Shown here piece by piece: positions 1 to 9,900 of a stretch of 64,000 bases of DNA. The stretch covers positions 558,001 through 622,000 of the forward strand of contig NZ_QEIH01000001.1 in NCBI RefSeq assembly GCF_003260195.1. The letters run 5' to 3'. Below the pieces are notes generated by a model. The model had not been told where the DNA came from. It did no database searches and was given only the letters and a program-made list of their open reading frames with translations. The position numbers were made by a program, and so were the translations under genes. Position 1 is the first letter of the stretch. Each line of letters begins with the position of its first letter. Source of the DNA: Lutibacter citreus. Lineage in GTDB: Bacteria > Bacteroidota > Bacteroidia > Flavobacteriales > Flavobacteriaceae.

Positions 1-3000
1 AGCAATTAATCCTTTTGAATACAAGTTGTAATCTGTCCAATAAGTTGCAGATTGTTTTGTGTAATAATCAATAGCTTCTTTAACTTTTTCTGAAATTTTT
101 AAGTCTTTATAAAAACTTCTCATATACAAATAATGCAATTGTGTATTTCCTAAATGGTTTTTAGCTAAAAATTCTTTTTCCGCTTTAATTCCTTTAGAGG
201 TTGTTTTTGCTTTATCTCTAATTTTTTTACCTTCCTTTAAAAGTTTATTATAGTCGTCTAAAATTTCATCATCTAAAAACTGAACAGCTTTTGAAATCAT
301 TTTTTCAGTTTCTTTATTTTCGGTAACATTTAAGTGTTTTAAATGTCCGTAGCTAGATGCAATGTGTTGCGTAATATATCGGTTAGGATATTTACTTCCT
401 TTAAACCAAGGGAAACCACCGTTTGAAAACTGTAATTCTTTCAATTTATTTAAAGCAATTTCTTGCTCGTTTTTCATTTTATTTAAATCGAATAATAAGC
501 CAATTCTTTTCTTTTGTTCGGTTTCACTTTGTGCATCGCGTAGCCAAGGAGTTTCCTGAATAATTATAGATTTTAATTCCTCATTCTTTTCTAAATTAGA
601 AACCAAAGCATCGCTTGTTTTCCATAAATTAAATACTTCTTGAATTCGTGGATTTGAATTTGCAATATGACTTGCCAAAGTATTTGCATAATAACGAGAG
701 AATGTCTGTTCAGCACATTCATACGGATATTCCATTAAATACGGTAAACTTTGAATTGCATACCAAGCCGGATTGGAAGTAATCTCTAACGTTAATTTAT
801 GATTCTTTAATGTTGTTGATTTATTATTTTTTAATTTATCTAATGAAAATGTTTTGGTCTGATTGCTACGCACCCACATTGGTAACGTTTCTGTAACTAA
901 CATTCTGTTAGATAAAACAGGTAGCACATTTTGTTCTCCGTCGGAAAATTCACCAGCTTTTGCCACAATTTTATATTGAATTGCTTGCACATTTTCTGGA
1001 ATAGTTAACGTCCAATTTACGTTGGTGTTTCCTTTAGCGTCAACTATAAAATTTTGAGTTGTTGCGTTTTTATCAATTAAATTGTTGATTTCTTTTCCTG
1101 AAATAGCATCGGTTAACACTAATTGAGCAATCCCATTTAAAGTTTTAGCTGATAGATTAGAAATTTTACTTGAAAACTGTAAAACATCGCCTTCACGTAA
1201 AAAACGAGGAGGGTTAGGTAATACCATCAACTCTTTTTGAGTTACTGTTGTTAATGTTTTTGTTGCAGTTGCTAAATCTTTAGTGTGTGCTAATAATTGT
1301 AATTTCCAACGTGTTAACGCTTCTGGCATTGTAAAACTAAAACTTACATTTCCTTTTTCATCTGTTTTTAAATGAGGGAAAAAGAAGGCAGTTTCATTAA
1401 AGTTTTTACGAGCTTTAACTTTAGATAATTCTTTTTCTAATTTTTCTTGGCCACTTTTTGTAGTGATTATAATAACTCCATTAGCGGCACGAGAACCATA
1501 AATTGAAGTTGTAGCAGCATCTTTTAATACTTCAAAAGATGTAACATTATTCATGTCTAAAGATTCTAAAACGTTAGCATCAACAATAACTCCATCAACA
1601 ACCACTAATGGGCTAGAATTACCCTTAATAGATCCCGTACCTCTAATCATTATTTTTTCGTTCATATCGGCTGCTGTAGACTCTATTATTGATTCTTCAA
1701 CCTCCATTTCATCTTCTACAACCATTACAGTTTTGTTCATTTTCATTTCAATTCCTGAAACTCTTCCACTTAAAGAACGCATCATTCTAATATTCCCAAA
1801 GTGTAATCCATACCAATTTAAAGCATCAAATTGTTGAGTGTTATTTTGATAATTATTTCTTGGTAAATTATAGACTCTAAAGTTTGTGTTACCATAAGAA
1901 TTACGACTATTCCAATTATTATATGAGTGATAAGAAGTATGCTGAATTGGATCAAAATTCCAACTATGCGATTTAAATTCATCTAAAGAAGCATCGTACA
2001 TACTTGCTAAAATTTCAGCAGTAACTTTGTCAGTGTTTTTACCTTTTATTTTAAAACTCCAAGTTTCATCTTGTCCTGGTTGTAGTTTATCTCTAAAAGT
2101 TCGTGTTTCAATTTCTAAATTATTTATGGAATTTGGTACAGGAATTTGAATGGTTCCACTTTTAAATTCATTATAATTTGAAAAACAATATTTAATTACA
2201 AAACCACCTAAATCATTTTCAGTAACAGGAATTTTAACGAATTTAACTTCATCGTTTAAATTTATAATTTGCTGACTTACAATTTTATGGTTTTTTTCAA
2301 TAGCAATAGTTACTGCCATATTATTTGAAGCTGAACCTATTTTTAAAATGGCTGTTTCATTAGGTTTGTAAGTGAATTTAGTTGTTGAAATTTCAAATAA
2401 TTGCTTGTCGGCTATTTGTGGTTTTTTTGAATTGAAAACTCTAAAACGTTGTTTATCTTCAACTAATTGATTGTAGTTATCTTTTGCCTCAACTTCAATA
2501 GTATAGTTGCCAGTTTTCCAATTGTTAATTTTTTTTAGAGTAATTTCTTTACTTTCTTCAGTGTTAAAATTAGTTTCAAATACTTGTTCTCCTTTTTTCC
2601 AATTATTAATATTATTTTCATCATTGGTATAAGGTTCGTGAGGAAATAATTGCTGATATGTTTTTTTAGAAATTTCTTGATAATCAGGAACATTCCAAGG
2701 TCTGTTTCGTAAAACGTTTTGAGGAGCTTGTAATTTATAAATTTTTAAAACTCCTTTAGTTGCAGAAAATTCACCATTTAAATTAGTGGTTTCTAAATTA
2801 ATTTTATGATTTTTCTCTACATTATCTATCTTATCGTTAATTGTTGCAGTAATTGTTAGTGTGTGGTAACCAACTTTAACATTGGTAGTTGCACTTCTGG
2901 TTTCTCCATTAATATCGGTTACATCAGCTTCAATTTCATAAGTAAATACAGGCTTATTTTCTTTATCTGAACTCTTATCAGGAATGGCTTTAAAGGTAAT

Positions 3001-5313
3001 TTCAAAGTTTCCTTCATTATCAGTTATTGTTTCTCCGTGCGTAATTTCCATAGCTTCCACAGCATTAAACGAAGGTCTGTACCAATAAAACCAACGCGGA
3101 TATACTACTTTTCTATGAACTCTATAGGTTACTTTTCCGTTAGTAATGTTACTTCCAGCAAAAGCAATGGCATTTCCTTTTACAGTTACTGAATCATTTA
3201 CTTTAAAAGTATCGGTTATAGGTTTAAATTCTGTTTCAAATTTTGGTCGTTTATATTCTTCAACTGAAAAATAGGTTGTGTTATTAAAATTTTCTTTTGT
3301 ATTTAATTTTAAATAGTATTGTCCTAATAGGCCATTATTTGGTAGTATAAATTTTCCGCTAACCGAACCAAACTCATTAGTTTTTAAATCAATTTGTTTA
3401 ACTTTTTCATTATTTACATTATATAAAGCGGCTGTAACATTTTTATTGCTAAATGGTATTGATTTATCTCCCGTTTTTTCAATAAAAATAGACTTAAAAT
3501 GAACTGTTTGTCCAGGTCTATAGATACTTCTATCCGTAAAAATAAAAGGTTTAACTGTCGTATATTCTTTTTCATTGTTGTTATTTGGCTTTCTATTTTC
3601 ATTTAAGTAATAATCTCCAAATGAGGCTTTTTCTGTTTCAGTTTCAACAGAAATAACAACGCTTCTATGATAACTATTTGTTGTGAAACTAAATTTGCCA
3701 TATTTGTTAGTTGTAAAATTTCGTGAAATGGCTTTGTTGTATCTGCCAATATTATAATTTTTCACAGTTATTTTAGCATTGATATAAGGCTTTCCTGTAT
3801 TTCTGTTTATTACTTGATATGTGTTTTGTTCGTTATTACTTTTTTGAATTAAAGAAATATCAGTTACTTGAATTGTTGCAGTTGCAAACATTCCGTTTTT
3901 TGTAACTTCCTTTTCAGGAGAGCAAATAATAAGAAATTTACCATTTTTAATTGGTGGAATAATAATTTCAGTACTATGTAATTGATAATCTTTTTCGTTT
4001 TTTAAAGTATTTTGAACAGTTTCAACTAACGTTAATTTCTTAATGAAATCAATTTTACTAGAATCATTATTAATTTTATTAAATGCTCTAATTTCATTAT
4101 CAGATAAACTGTAAATAGAAGTGTTTAGGTTATTTAAATTTTTATATGAGACTAAAAATTTACTATGTAAATTGGATGGGATATTTTTTTCTGCCGTAAT
4201 TGTTAAGGTTGGCTTTAAAATGTTTTCTTTTAGGTTATTACATTTTTTTGAACCTAAACTTTCAGGAAATATTTCAATGGTTTTTTTACAGATTTCTAAT
4301 GCTTCAGTAATTTTAAATTGAGAATTTTCATTAGAATTTTGTTTATATTTTAAACCCTCATTCCTGTAGATTGTAGCAATTTCAAAATCTATTAAGGTAG
4401 AAGATTCATGTTTTTTATTTTCATTTTTTAATGATTCTAGTTTTGCTAAATAAATACTGTCTGTTCCTTCAAAATGAGCATTTTGTTTTATAAATTTTAA
4501 ACGCTCTAATTCTGTGTTAACAAATGCATATAAATTGTTGGTTTTTGAATGAAAAGCAGTTAAATCATTATATATTTCAAGAGCATTATATTGTAAAGAA
4601 AAGTATTTTGGTTTTTCAATTAAATTGTTGTCAATATTGTTAAAATGTATTGCTGATATTTCAAATTTTTCAGCAGGTTTTGCGATAGAATTTTCAGTTG
4701 TTTTATAAAAGTCTAAAGCGTTATTTGCAATAAAATCAAATAATGTTGGTCTGTATTTTTTAGAATCTTTTTGTAAATGTAAAATTTCATTATATACTTC
4801 AAGTTTTGTTTGTTGAAGTATAATTCCGTTTTTTAAAGAGTTTTGAAAATGAAAATGAATTTCAGAGAAAATAGTTTCTAAATCCCAGGTACTAAAATCG
4901 GATTCATCAACTTTTTCGTTTGTTTTTGTTCGTTTGTAAAATTTCCATCTATTTTGTTGAAAATATTGCCAGTACAAGTTTGCTAATACACTTTCTAAAA
5001 CATTTGTGGTTGGTGTTTTAGAATCTTCAATTTCAGTTTTAAACTGCTTAATAACCTTTAGTTGCGCATTTTCTTCTAAAGTTAAAGCAAATTTAGACTT
5101 ATAAATTAAAGCTTTAGTAATTTGCGGTGAGTTCTCTTCTTTTTTAGCTTTATTGTAAATAGTTTCAACCACTTTTAAAGCCGATTTTGGTAAAGATTTC
5201 AATTCAAATTGTTGAACTTCTTTCCACAAACTACTGTAATTATCAAATTGTTGAGCTTTTGAAATGTGTGAAAATAAAAATATTGTCATTATAGTTAAGG
5301 CAATTTTTTTCAT
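1..5313 (-). CDS. Alpha-2-macroglobulin family protein with TonB-plug-like insert (3' part outside window)
   Basis: A very long minus-strand frame starts with ATG at 5313 and runs open off the left edge, so 1771 codons are visible and the C-terminus is missing. I checked that the start, an internal macroglobulin motif RPGQTV (residues 599-604), the plug-like insert and the thioester motif share one frame. Residues 1-20 are a Sec signal peptide ending in KAQ. The thioester motif C1533-A-E-Q sits in the context YPYECAEQTFSRY, so the bait-and-trap chemistry of bacterial A2M proteins should be intact. Residues about 1172-1292 read like the plug of a SusC receptor (LSGRVSG, IMIRG, PLVVVDG, SIYGSRAANGVIIITT). 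Family knowledge: periplasmic or surface protease traps guarding the envelope. The gene is divergent from the Mpl-like gene across a 166-base spacer. The A2M call is firm; the role of the insert is unknown. Confidence 0.9.
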   Translation of the reverse strand, partial: MKKIALTIMTIFLFSHISKAQQFDNYSSLWKEVQQFELKSLPKSALKVVETIYNKAKKEENSPQITKALIYKSKFALTLEENAQLKVIKQFKTEIEDSKTPTTNVLESVLANLYWQYFQQNRWKFYKRTKTNEKVDESDFSTWDLETIFSEIHFHFQNSLKNGIILQQTKLEVYNEILHLQKDSKKYRPTLFDFIANNALDFYKTTENSIAKPAEKFEISAIHFNNIDNNLIEKPKYFSLQYNALEIYNDLTAFHSKTNNLYAFVNTELERLKFIKQNAHFEGTDSIYLAKLESLKNENKKHESSTLIDFEIATIYRNEGLKYKQNSNENSQFKITEALEICKKTIEIFPESLGSKKCNNLKENILKPTLTITAEKNIPSNLHSKFLVSYKNLNNLNTSIYSLSDNEIRAFNKINNDSSKIDFIKKLTLVETVQNTLKNEKDYQLHSTEIIIPPIKNGKFLIICSPEKEVTKNGMFATATIQVTDISLIQKSNNEQNTYQVINRNTGKPYINAKITVKNYNIGRYNKAISRNFTTNKYGKFSFTTNSYHRSVVISVETETEKASFGDYYLNENRKPNNNNEKEYTTVKPFIFTDRSIYRPGQTVHFKSIFIEKTGDKSIPFSNKNVTAALYNVNNEKVKQIDLKTNEFGSVSGKFILPNNGLLGQYYLKLNTKENFNNTTYFSVEEYKRPKFETEFKPITDTFKVNDSVTVKGNAIAFAGSNITNGKVTYRVHRKVVYPRWFYWYRPSFNAVEAMEITHGETITDNEGNFEITFKAIPDKSSDKENKPVFTYEIEADVTDINGETRSATTNVKVGYHTLTITATINDKIDNVEKNHKINLETTNLNGEFSATKGVLKIYKLQAPQNVLRNRPWNVPDYQEISKKTYQQLFPHEPYTNDENNINNWKKGEQVFETNFNTEESKEITLKKINNWKTGNYTIEVEAKDNYNQLVEDKQRFRVFNSKKPQIADKQLFEISTTKFTYKPNETAILKIGSASNNMAVTIAIEKNHKIVSQQIINLNDEVKFVKIPVTENDLGGFVIKYCFSNYNEFKSGTIQIPVPNSINNLEIETRTFRDKLQPGQDETWSFKIKGKNTDKVTAEILASMYDASLDEFKSHSWNFDPIQHTSYHSYNNWNSRNSYGNTNFRVYNLPRNNYQNNTQQFDALNWYGLHFGNIRMMRSLSGRVSGIEMKMNKTVMVVEDEMEVEESIIESTAADMNEKIMIRGTGSIKGNSSPLVVVDGVIVDANVLESLDMNNVTSFEVLKDAATTSIYGSRAANGVIIITTKSGQEKLEKELSKVKARKNFNETAFFFPHLKTDEKGNVSFSFTMPEALTRWKLQLLAHTKDLATATKTLTTVTQKELMVLPNPPRFLREGDVLQFSSKISNLSAKTLNGIAQLVLTDAISGKEINNLIDKNATTQNFIVDAKGNTNVNWTLTIPENVQAIQYKIVAKAGEFSDGEQNVLPVLSNRMLVTETLPMWVRSNQTKTFSLDKLKNNKSTTLKNHKLTLEITSNPAWYAIQSLPYLMEYPYECAEQTFSRYYANTLASHIANSNPRIQEVFNLWKTSDALVSNLEKNEELKSIIIQETPWLRDAQSETEQKKRIGLLFDLNKMKNEQEIALNKLKELQFSNGGFPWFKGSKYPNRYITQHIASSYGHLKHLNVTENKETEKMISKAVQFLDDEILDDYNKLLKEGKKIRDKAKTTSKGIKAEKEFLAKNHLGNTQLHYLYMRSFYKDLKISEKVKEAIDYYTKQSATYWTDYNLYSKGLIA

Positions 5314-5479
5314 AATTATATCATTTATAATCTAAAGATACTTTGTTTAAGTATCAACCAAACGTTTAATTGAGTAAACAACACGTTATAATGAGTTAAT
5401 GTAACTTTTTAATTAGTGTTTCTAAATTTATAAAAATTTTGAAAGCTATTTTGTACATTTACGCAACAAAAATTTTAGT

Positions 5480-6832
5480 ATGAATATACATTTTATTGCT
5501 ATTGGAGGAAGCGCTATGCACAACCTTGCTATTGCTTTACAACAAAAAGGATACCAAATTACGGGAAGTGATGACACTATTTTTGAACCATCAAAGTCTC
5601 GTTTGAATAAACGTGGCTTATTACCAGAAGAATTTGGTTGGTTTCCAGAAAAAATAACTTCAAAAATTGATGCGGTTATTTTAGGAATGCACGCAAAAGG
5701 TGACAATCCCGAGTTGTTAAAAGCAAAAGAATTAGACTTAAAAATATATTCTTATCCTGAGTTTTTGTACGAGCAAAGTAAAGATAAAACACGTGTTGTT
5801 ATAGGTGGTTCTCACGGAAAAACTACCATAACCTCAATGATTTTACATGTTATGAATTATCATGATGTTGAGGTTGATTATATGGTTGGTGCTCAATTAG
5901 ACGGTTTTGAAACTATGGTTCATTTAACGGATGAAAATGAATTTATGGTATTGGAGGGTGATGAATATTTAAGTTCACCAATAGATTTACGTCCAAAATT
6001 TCATTTATACAAACCAAATATTGCGTTGATTAGTGGAATTGCTTGGGATCATATTAATGTATTTCCAACTTTTGAAAATTATGTAGAGCAATTTTCAATT
6101 TTCACAGATTCATTAACCAACGGTGGAATTATGGTTTATAATGAAGAAGATGAAGAGGTTAAAAAAGTGGTGGAATCTTCTGAAAATCCGATTAAAAAGT
6201 ATGCATATTCAACTCCAAAATATACCATTGTAAATGGAACAACTTTTATTGAAACTCCTGATGGTGAAATGCCTTTAGAAATATTTGGAGAACATAATCT
6301 ACAAAATATGGCTGGTGCAAAATGGATTTGCCAACATATGGGAATAAATGAAGAGCAATTTTATGAAGCCATTGCAACTTTTAAAGGAGCCAGTAAGCGT
6401 TTAGAGAAAATTGCCGAAAGTGAATCTACAGTAGTTTTTAAAGATTTTGCGCATTCGCCAAGTAAAGTTGAAGCAACAACGAATGCGGTTAAAAATCAGT
6501 ATGCTGATAGAACTGTATTGGCTTGTTTGGAGTTACATACCTATAGTAGTTTAAATGCTGATTTTTTAAAAGAATATGAAGGTGCTTTGGATAGTGCAGA
6601 TGTTGCTGTAGTATTTTATTCTCCTCACGCAGTTGAAATTAAAAAACTAGAAAAAGTTACTAAACAGCAAATTAAGGACGCTTTTAATAGAGAAGATTTA
6701 ATCATTTTTACAAACCCTGAAGAATTTAGAGCGTATCTATTTAATCAAAATTTTGATAATTCTGCGCTGTTATTGATGAGCTCAGGAAATTATGGAGGTT
6801 TGGATTTTGAGAAAGTGAACGAATTAATTTAA
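5480..6832 (+). CDS. mpl: Mpl-type UDP-N-acetylmuramate:tripeptide ligase (Mur ligase family)
   Basis: 450 residues. The N-terminus is a Rossmann-like segment (IHFIAIGGSAMHNLA) typical of MurC/Mpl, followed by the ATP-binding P-loop GGSHGKTT at residues 109-116 and a C-terminal ligase domain with FAHSPSKV. Mpl enzymes recycle murein by joining the released tripeptide L-Ala-gamma-D-Glu-meso-DAP to UDP-MurNAc in the cytosol; MurC adds L-Ala in de novo synthesis. The SAMHNLA signature and isolation from other mur genes favour Mpl over MurC. The ATG at 5480 follows an AT-rich leader, as usual in Bacteroidota. It is transcribed alone and divergently from the A2M gene. Confidence 0.85.
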   Translation: MNIHFIAIGGSAMHNLAIALQQKGYQITGSDDTIFEPSKSRLNKRGLLPEEFGWFPEKITSKIDAVILGMHAKGDNPELLKAKELDLKIYSYPEFLYEQSKDKTRVVIGGSHGKTTITSMILHVMNYHDVEVDYMVGAQLDGFETMVHLTDENEFMVLEGDEYLSSPIDLRPKFHLYKPNIALISGIAWDHINVFPTFENYVEQFSIFTDSLTNGGIMVYNEEDEEVKKVVESSENPIKKYAYSTPKYTIVNGTTFIETPDGEMPLEIFGEHNLQNMAGAKWICQHMGINEEQFYEAIATFKGASKRLEKIAESESTVVFKDFAHSPSKVEATTNAVKNQYADRTVLACLELHTYSSLNADFLKEYEGALDSADVAVVFYSPHAVEIKKLEKVTKQQIKDAFNREDLIIFTNPEEFRAYLFNQNFDNSALLLMSSGNYGGLDFEKVNELI

Positions 6833-6995
6833 TGTTTTTTTTTAAATAAAAGAATAAAGACATTAAACTATAATATTTAATTTTGTTGTTTCTCTTTGAA
6901 AATCAACAAACAAGTTGTAAATTTAAAGTACTACTAGTTAAAAAATCAATCGTAATTGGATTAGTAACCCCATTATTAATTGATTATTTAATTAG

Positions 6996-9900
6996 ATGGT
7001 TATGAAAATATTCCAGATTTCTTCTTTATATTCAAATAGTAGTTTTTTTCATTCCTCGAAAAGGTGTTTTAAACTTTCTCTTCTATTATTTATTGGATTG
7101 TTTTTGGGTGTTAATTCTCTTTATGGGCAAAGCTGGGATAGATTTCCAACTGAATCAGAAATTAAACAAGTAAAAAACAAATACATAAGTAATCAAAAGA
7201 ATATAATTAATAAAAAGAGTAGAGGAAGTGAGGGGTATACAGACGAAACTATAATAGAGAGTATTGAGTTCTCTTCACCCATTAAACATCATCGAAGAGA
7301 CCTACTTGAAAAAACACGCCAACCTTATGAAGTTTCAGGATGTTCTAGATTTAATATCTCAGGACTTGTCTATGCTGTAAAGATTACTGAGAAACGAACA
7401 ATAACTTACGATAATATACCTATATGGGGTAAAAATAGAGGAAAAAAAGATATTCATTACTACCATATGTTCGGCCAACCATATTTATCTTATGAATATG
7501 ATACAGAAAGTTTTTATCTTAACGATGGTGGTTATTTTTTAGTTTCAAAATATCCTGATCCTGAAAATGTTTCTATTGGGCAGGCATATAATGACTTAAG
7601 AAATGAAATAATTAAGGGAGATATCGCACCTGGATTTGCACCAAAATTAGATATAATTTTAAATGAGAATAGTTCTCCTTCTTCAGAACAAGACCCTGCC
7701 TATCCAGATTCTGAAGATGATGAATTTCCTTGGGAAGTTATTATTGGTGGTGCAGCTTTAGGTGCAGCTATTGTTGCAATTAGAAAGCGGTTAAAAAAAT
7801 CAAAGAATTCTAAAAAGAAAAGTGAAAAAGATGAAGAAAAAGCAGGTTACGTATTACAATTAAATAAAGAAGAGTTTTCTTTAAAACCAAACGAGTCAAA
7901 AACCTTAACAGCAAAAGTGTGGAAAATCACAGAAAAAGGAAAATCACTAGCCAATGCTACTATAAAAATTCAAAATTCAGAAAAAGCACTTAAGGTAATG
8001 CCTTTTAGTGCGGTTGGTACTCTTAATAGTCAATTATCTTTAAAAGACAAGCCTAAAGAAAATCAATTCTATATTACGGTTACTGCAAGTGTTGACGGAC
8101 ATTCCTATCAAAAACAAGTGCGGATAAACGCTGGAATGCAAAACCGCCTAATCATAGAAACCGCACCAGGTAATACACGGAGTTTGCGCCCCAATATAGA
8201 CCAAAACCTAACTTGTTTTGCACAAGTAGTGGATGCAGATGATAATGATATTCCAGAATTAACAAAAAAAATAAAATTTGATAATTCAAAAGATCGATGG
8301 GTTGATTTATTAGATGAAGGGCCGTATTTTGATGAAGGTTGGGCTGCTATTCTTGTTGGGGCTTCTGACCCCAAAGGAGAATATGATATTTCACATCCTC
8401 CTAAATCGGTTACTTTAGATATTTATGTAGAATATAAAGAAGAAGAAAAAGATATACGTCTAGAAAATAATTTAGAAATACAATTACTAGATTGTATGCT
8501 GGAAACCAATTTAGAAGATATTACTTTTCCAGTTTCTGAAGAAAAATCTGAAGTTACTTGCAAAGCATTTATTGAAAACTGTGATGGTGAAATCCCTTGG
8601 AAATTTAAGGCAATTTATATGAAAGATTATGAAACTCCCGATAGCGAACCTTTAACAGAGATTGCTATTGAAGAAGTTTCTGAAACAAAAGTAAACATCA
8701 CCTTAACAGGGCCTATTATAGAACCAAAAGAGGGAGAAAAATATCTGCGTAAACTATTCGTAATCTCTGCACAACAAAAAGAAGAAAAACCATTGGAAAG
8801 ACATATTTACGTAATGGTTACAAAAGAAGGACTTTTTATTGAAAGTGGAGTAACTAAGAATAACGAAATCACATTTCTTGCCAAAGGAGATTTTAAAGAC
8901 AAATTAGAATTTTCATTAAACTGGTATAATCCAGAAACAGATCAAATGGAGGTAGATAAAAAAGCCCTACAAAATCTAAGTTTCGAATTGGTTAGTGATA
9001 ATAAAGTCGAAAAAAATATAAATACAGTATTAGAACCAAAGCTCTATTTTGAAAAATTTATTACCACTATGCACCATGGATATTATAGTATAGAAGTTCC
9101 TAATAAATTTCCGGGATTTGGTGATGTCTATAATCTTAAATATCTGGTAAAAGCACCTGTTTCTAATACAGAAAATCCAAAAGCTTTTGAACAGATTATA
9201 ACACTAAAAGTTCAATCGTACGGCATGGGTGATAAATTTCCAGCTTGGGAAAAAGCCTATAATGATTGTAAGACTACTATTTATGATTACTTCAAAGATT
9301 CTAAAGAAAGAAATAAACTTCTCGATATGCTCGAGCGGAACAAGGATAAGTTTGATGTTGAAGGAATGGTTGCTTTCCGAAAAAAGATTTGGTTAATCGC
9401 TCACGATTTAATGATAAATGAAGCTGAAAAATACATTTCTGAAGCTAATTCTTATGATGCAATAATTGATACTCTAGAGTGGGTTGTTTGGATGGGTGAT
9501 ATTGCATTTCAAGTTGTTGTCTCTACTTATCTGGGGCCTTTCACAGGTTTTGGAGCAAGTACCTTTAAAGAAATTACACTTACAGGATATGGAATGGTTA
9601 TAGAAGGAAAATCTGTAGATGATTTTATTGATGCACAAATATCAAGTTTTAAAGAAGTTCTTTTCAGTGTTGCCAAAGGGGGTGTTATAAATACTCGAAA
9701 TATTGAAAAAATTTATAAAGGAAATAAGATAAAAGTTTGGGCAATATATGCTGTAGCAACATTTGCAATATCTTACGGAAGAACAAAATCAATACCAGAA
9801 GCTGCAAAAATGACGGCAAGACAATTAAGAGATGAACTTATAATAGTTTTCTTAAATGGTCAAGTACAAAAAGGACAAGCTAGATTAAAAGCAGAGAATG

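Noticed and set aside
362..1837. Short plus-strand frames within the left-edge region
   Set aside because: They are antisense to the alpha-2-macroglobulin frame, which keeps its motifs and frame throughout.
5401..5479. Promoter box TACATTTA upstream of mpl
   Set aside because: The G of TTTG is missing and no TTG lies at 19-22 bases upstream.
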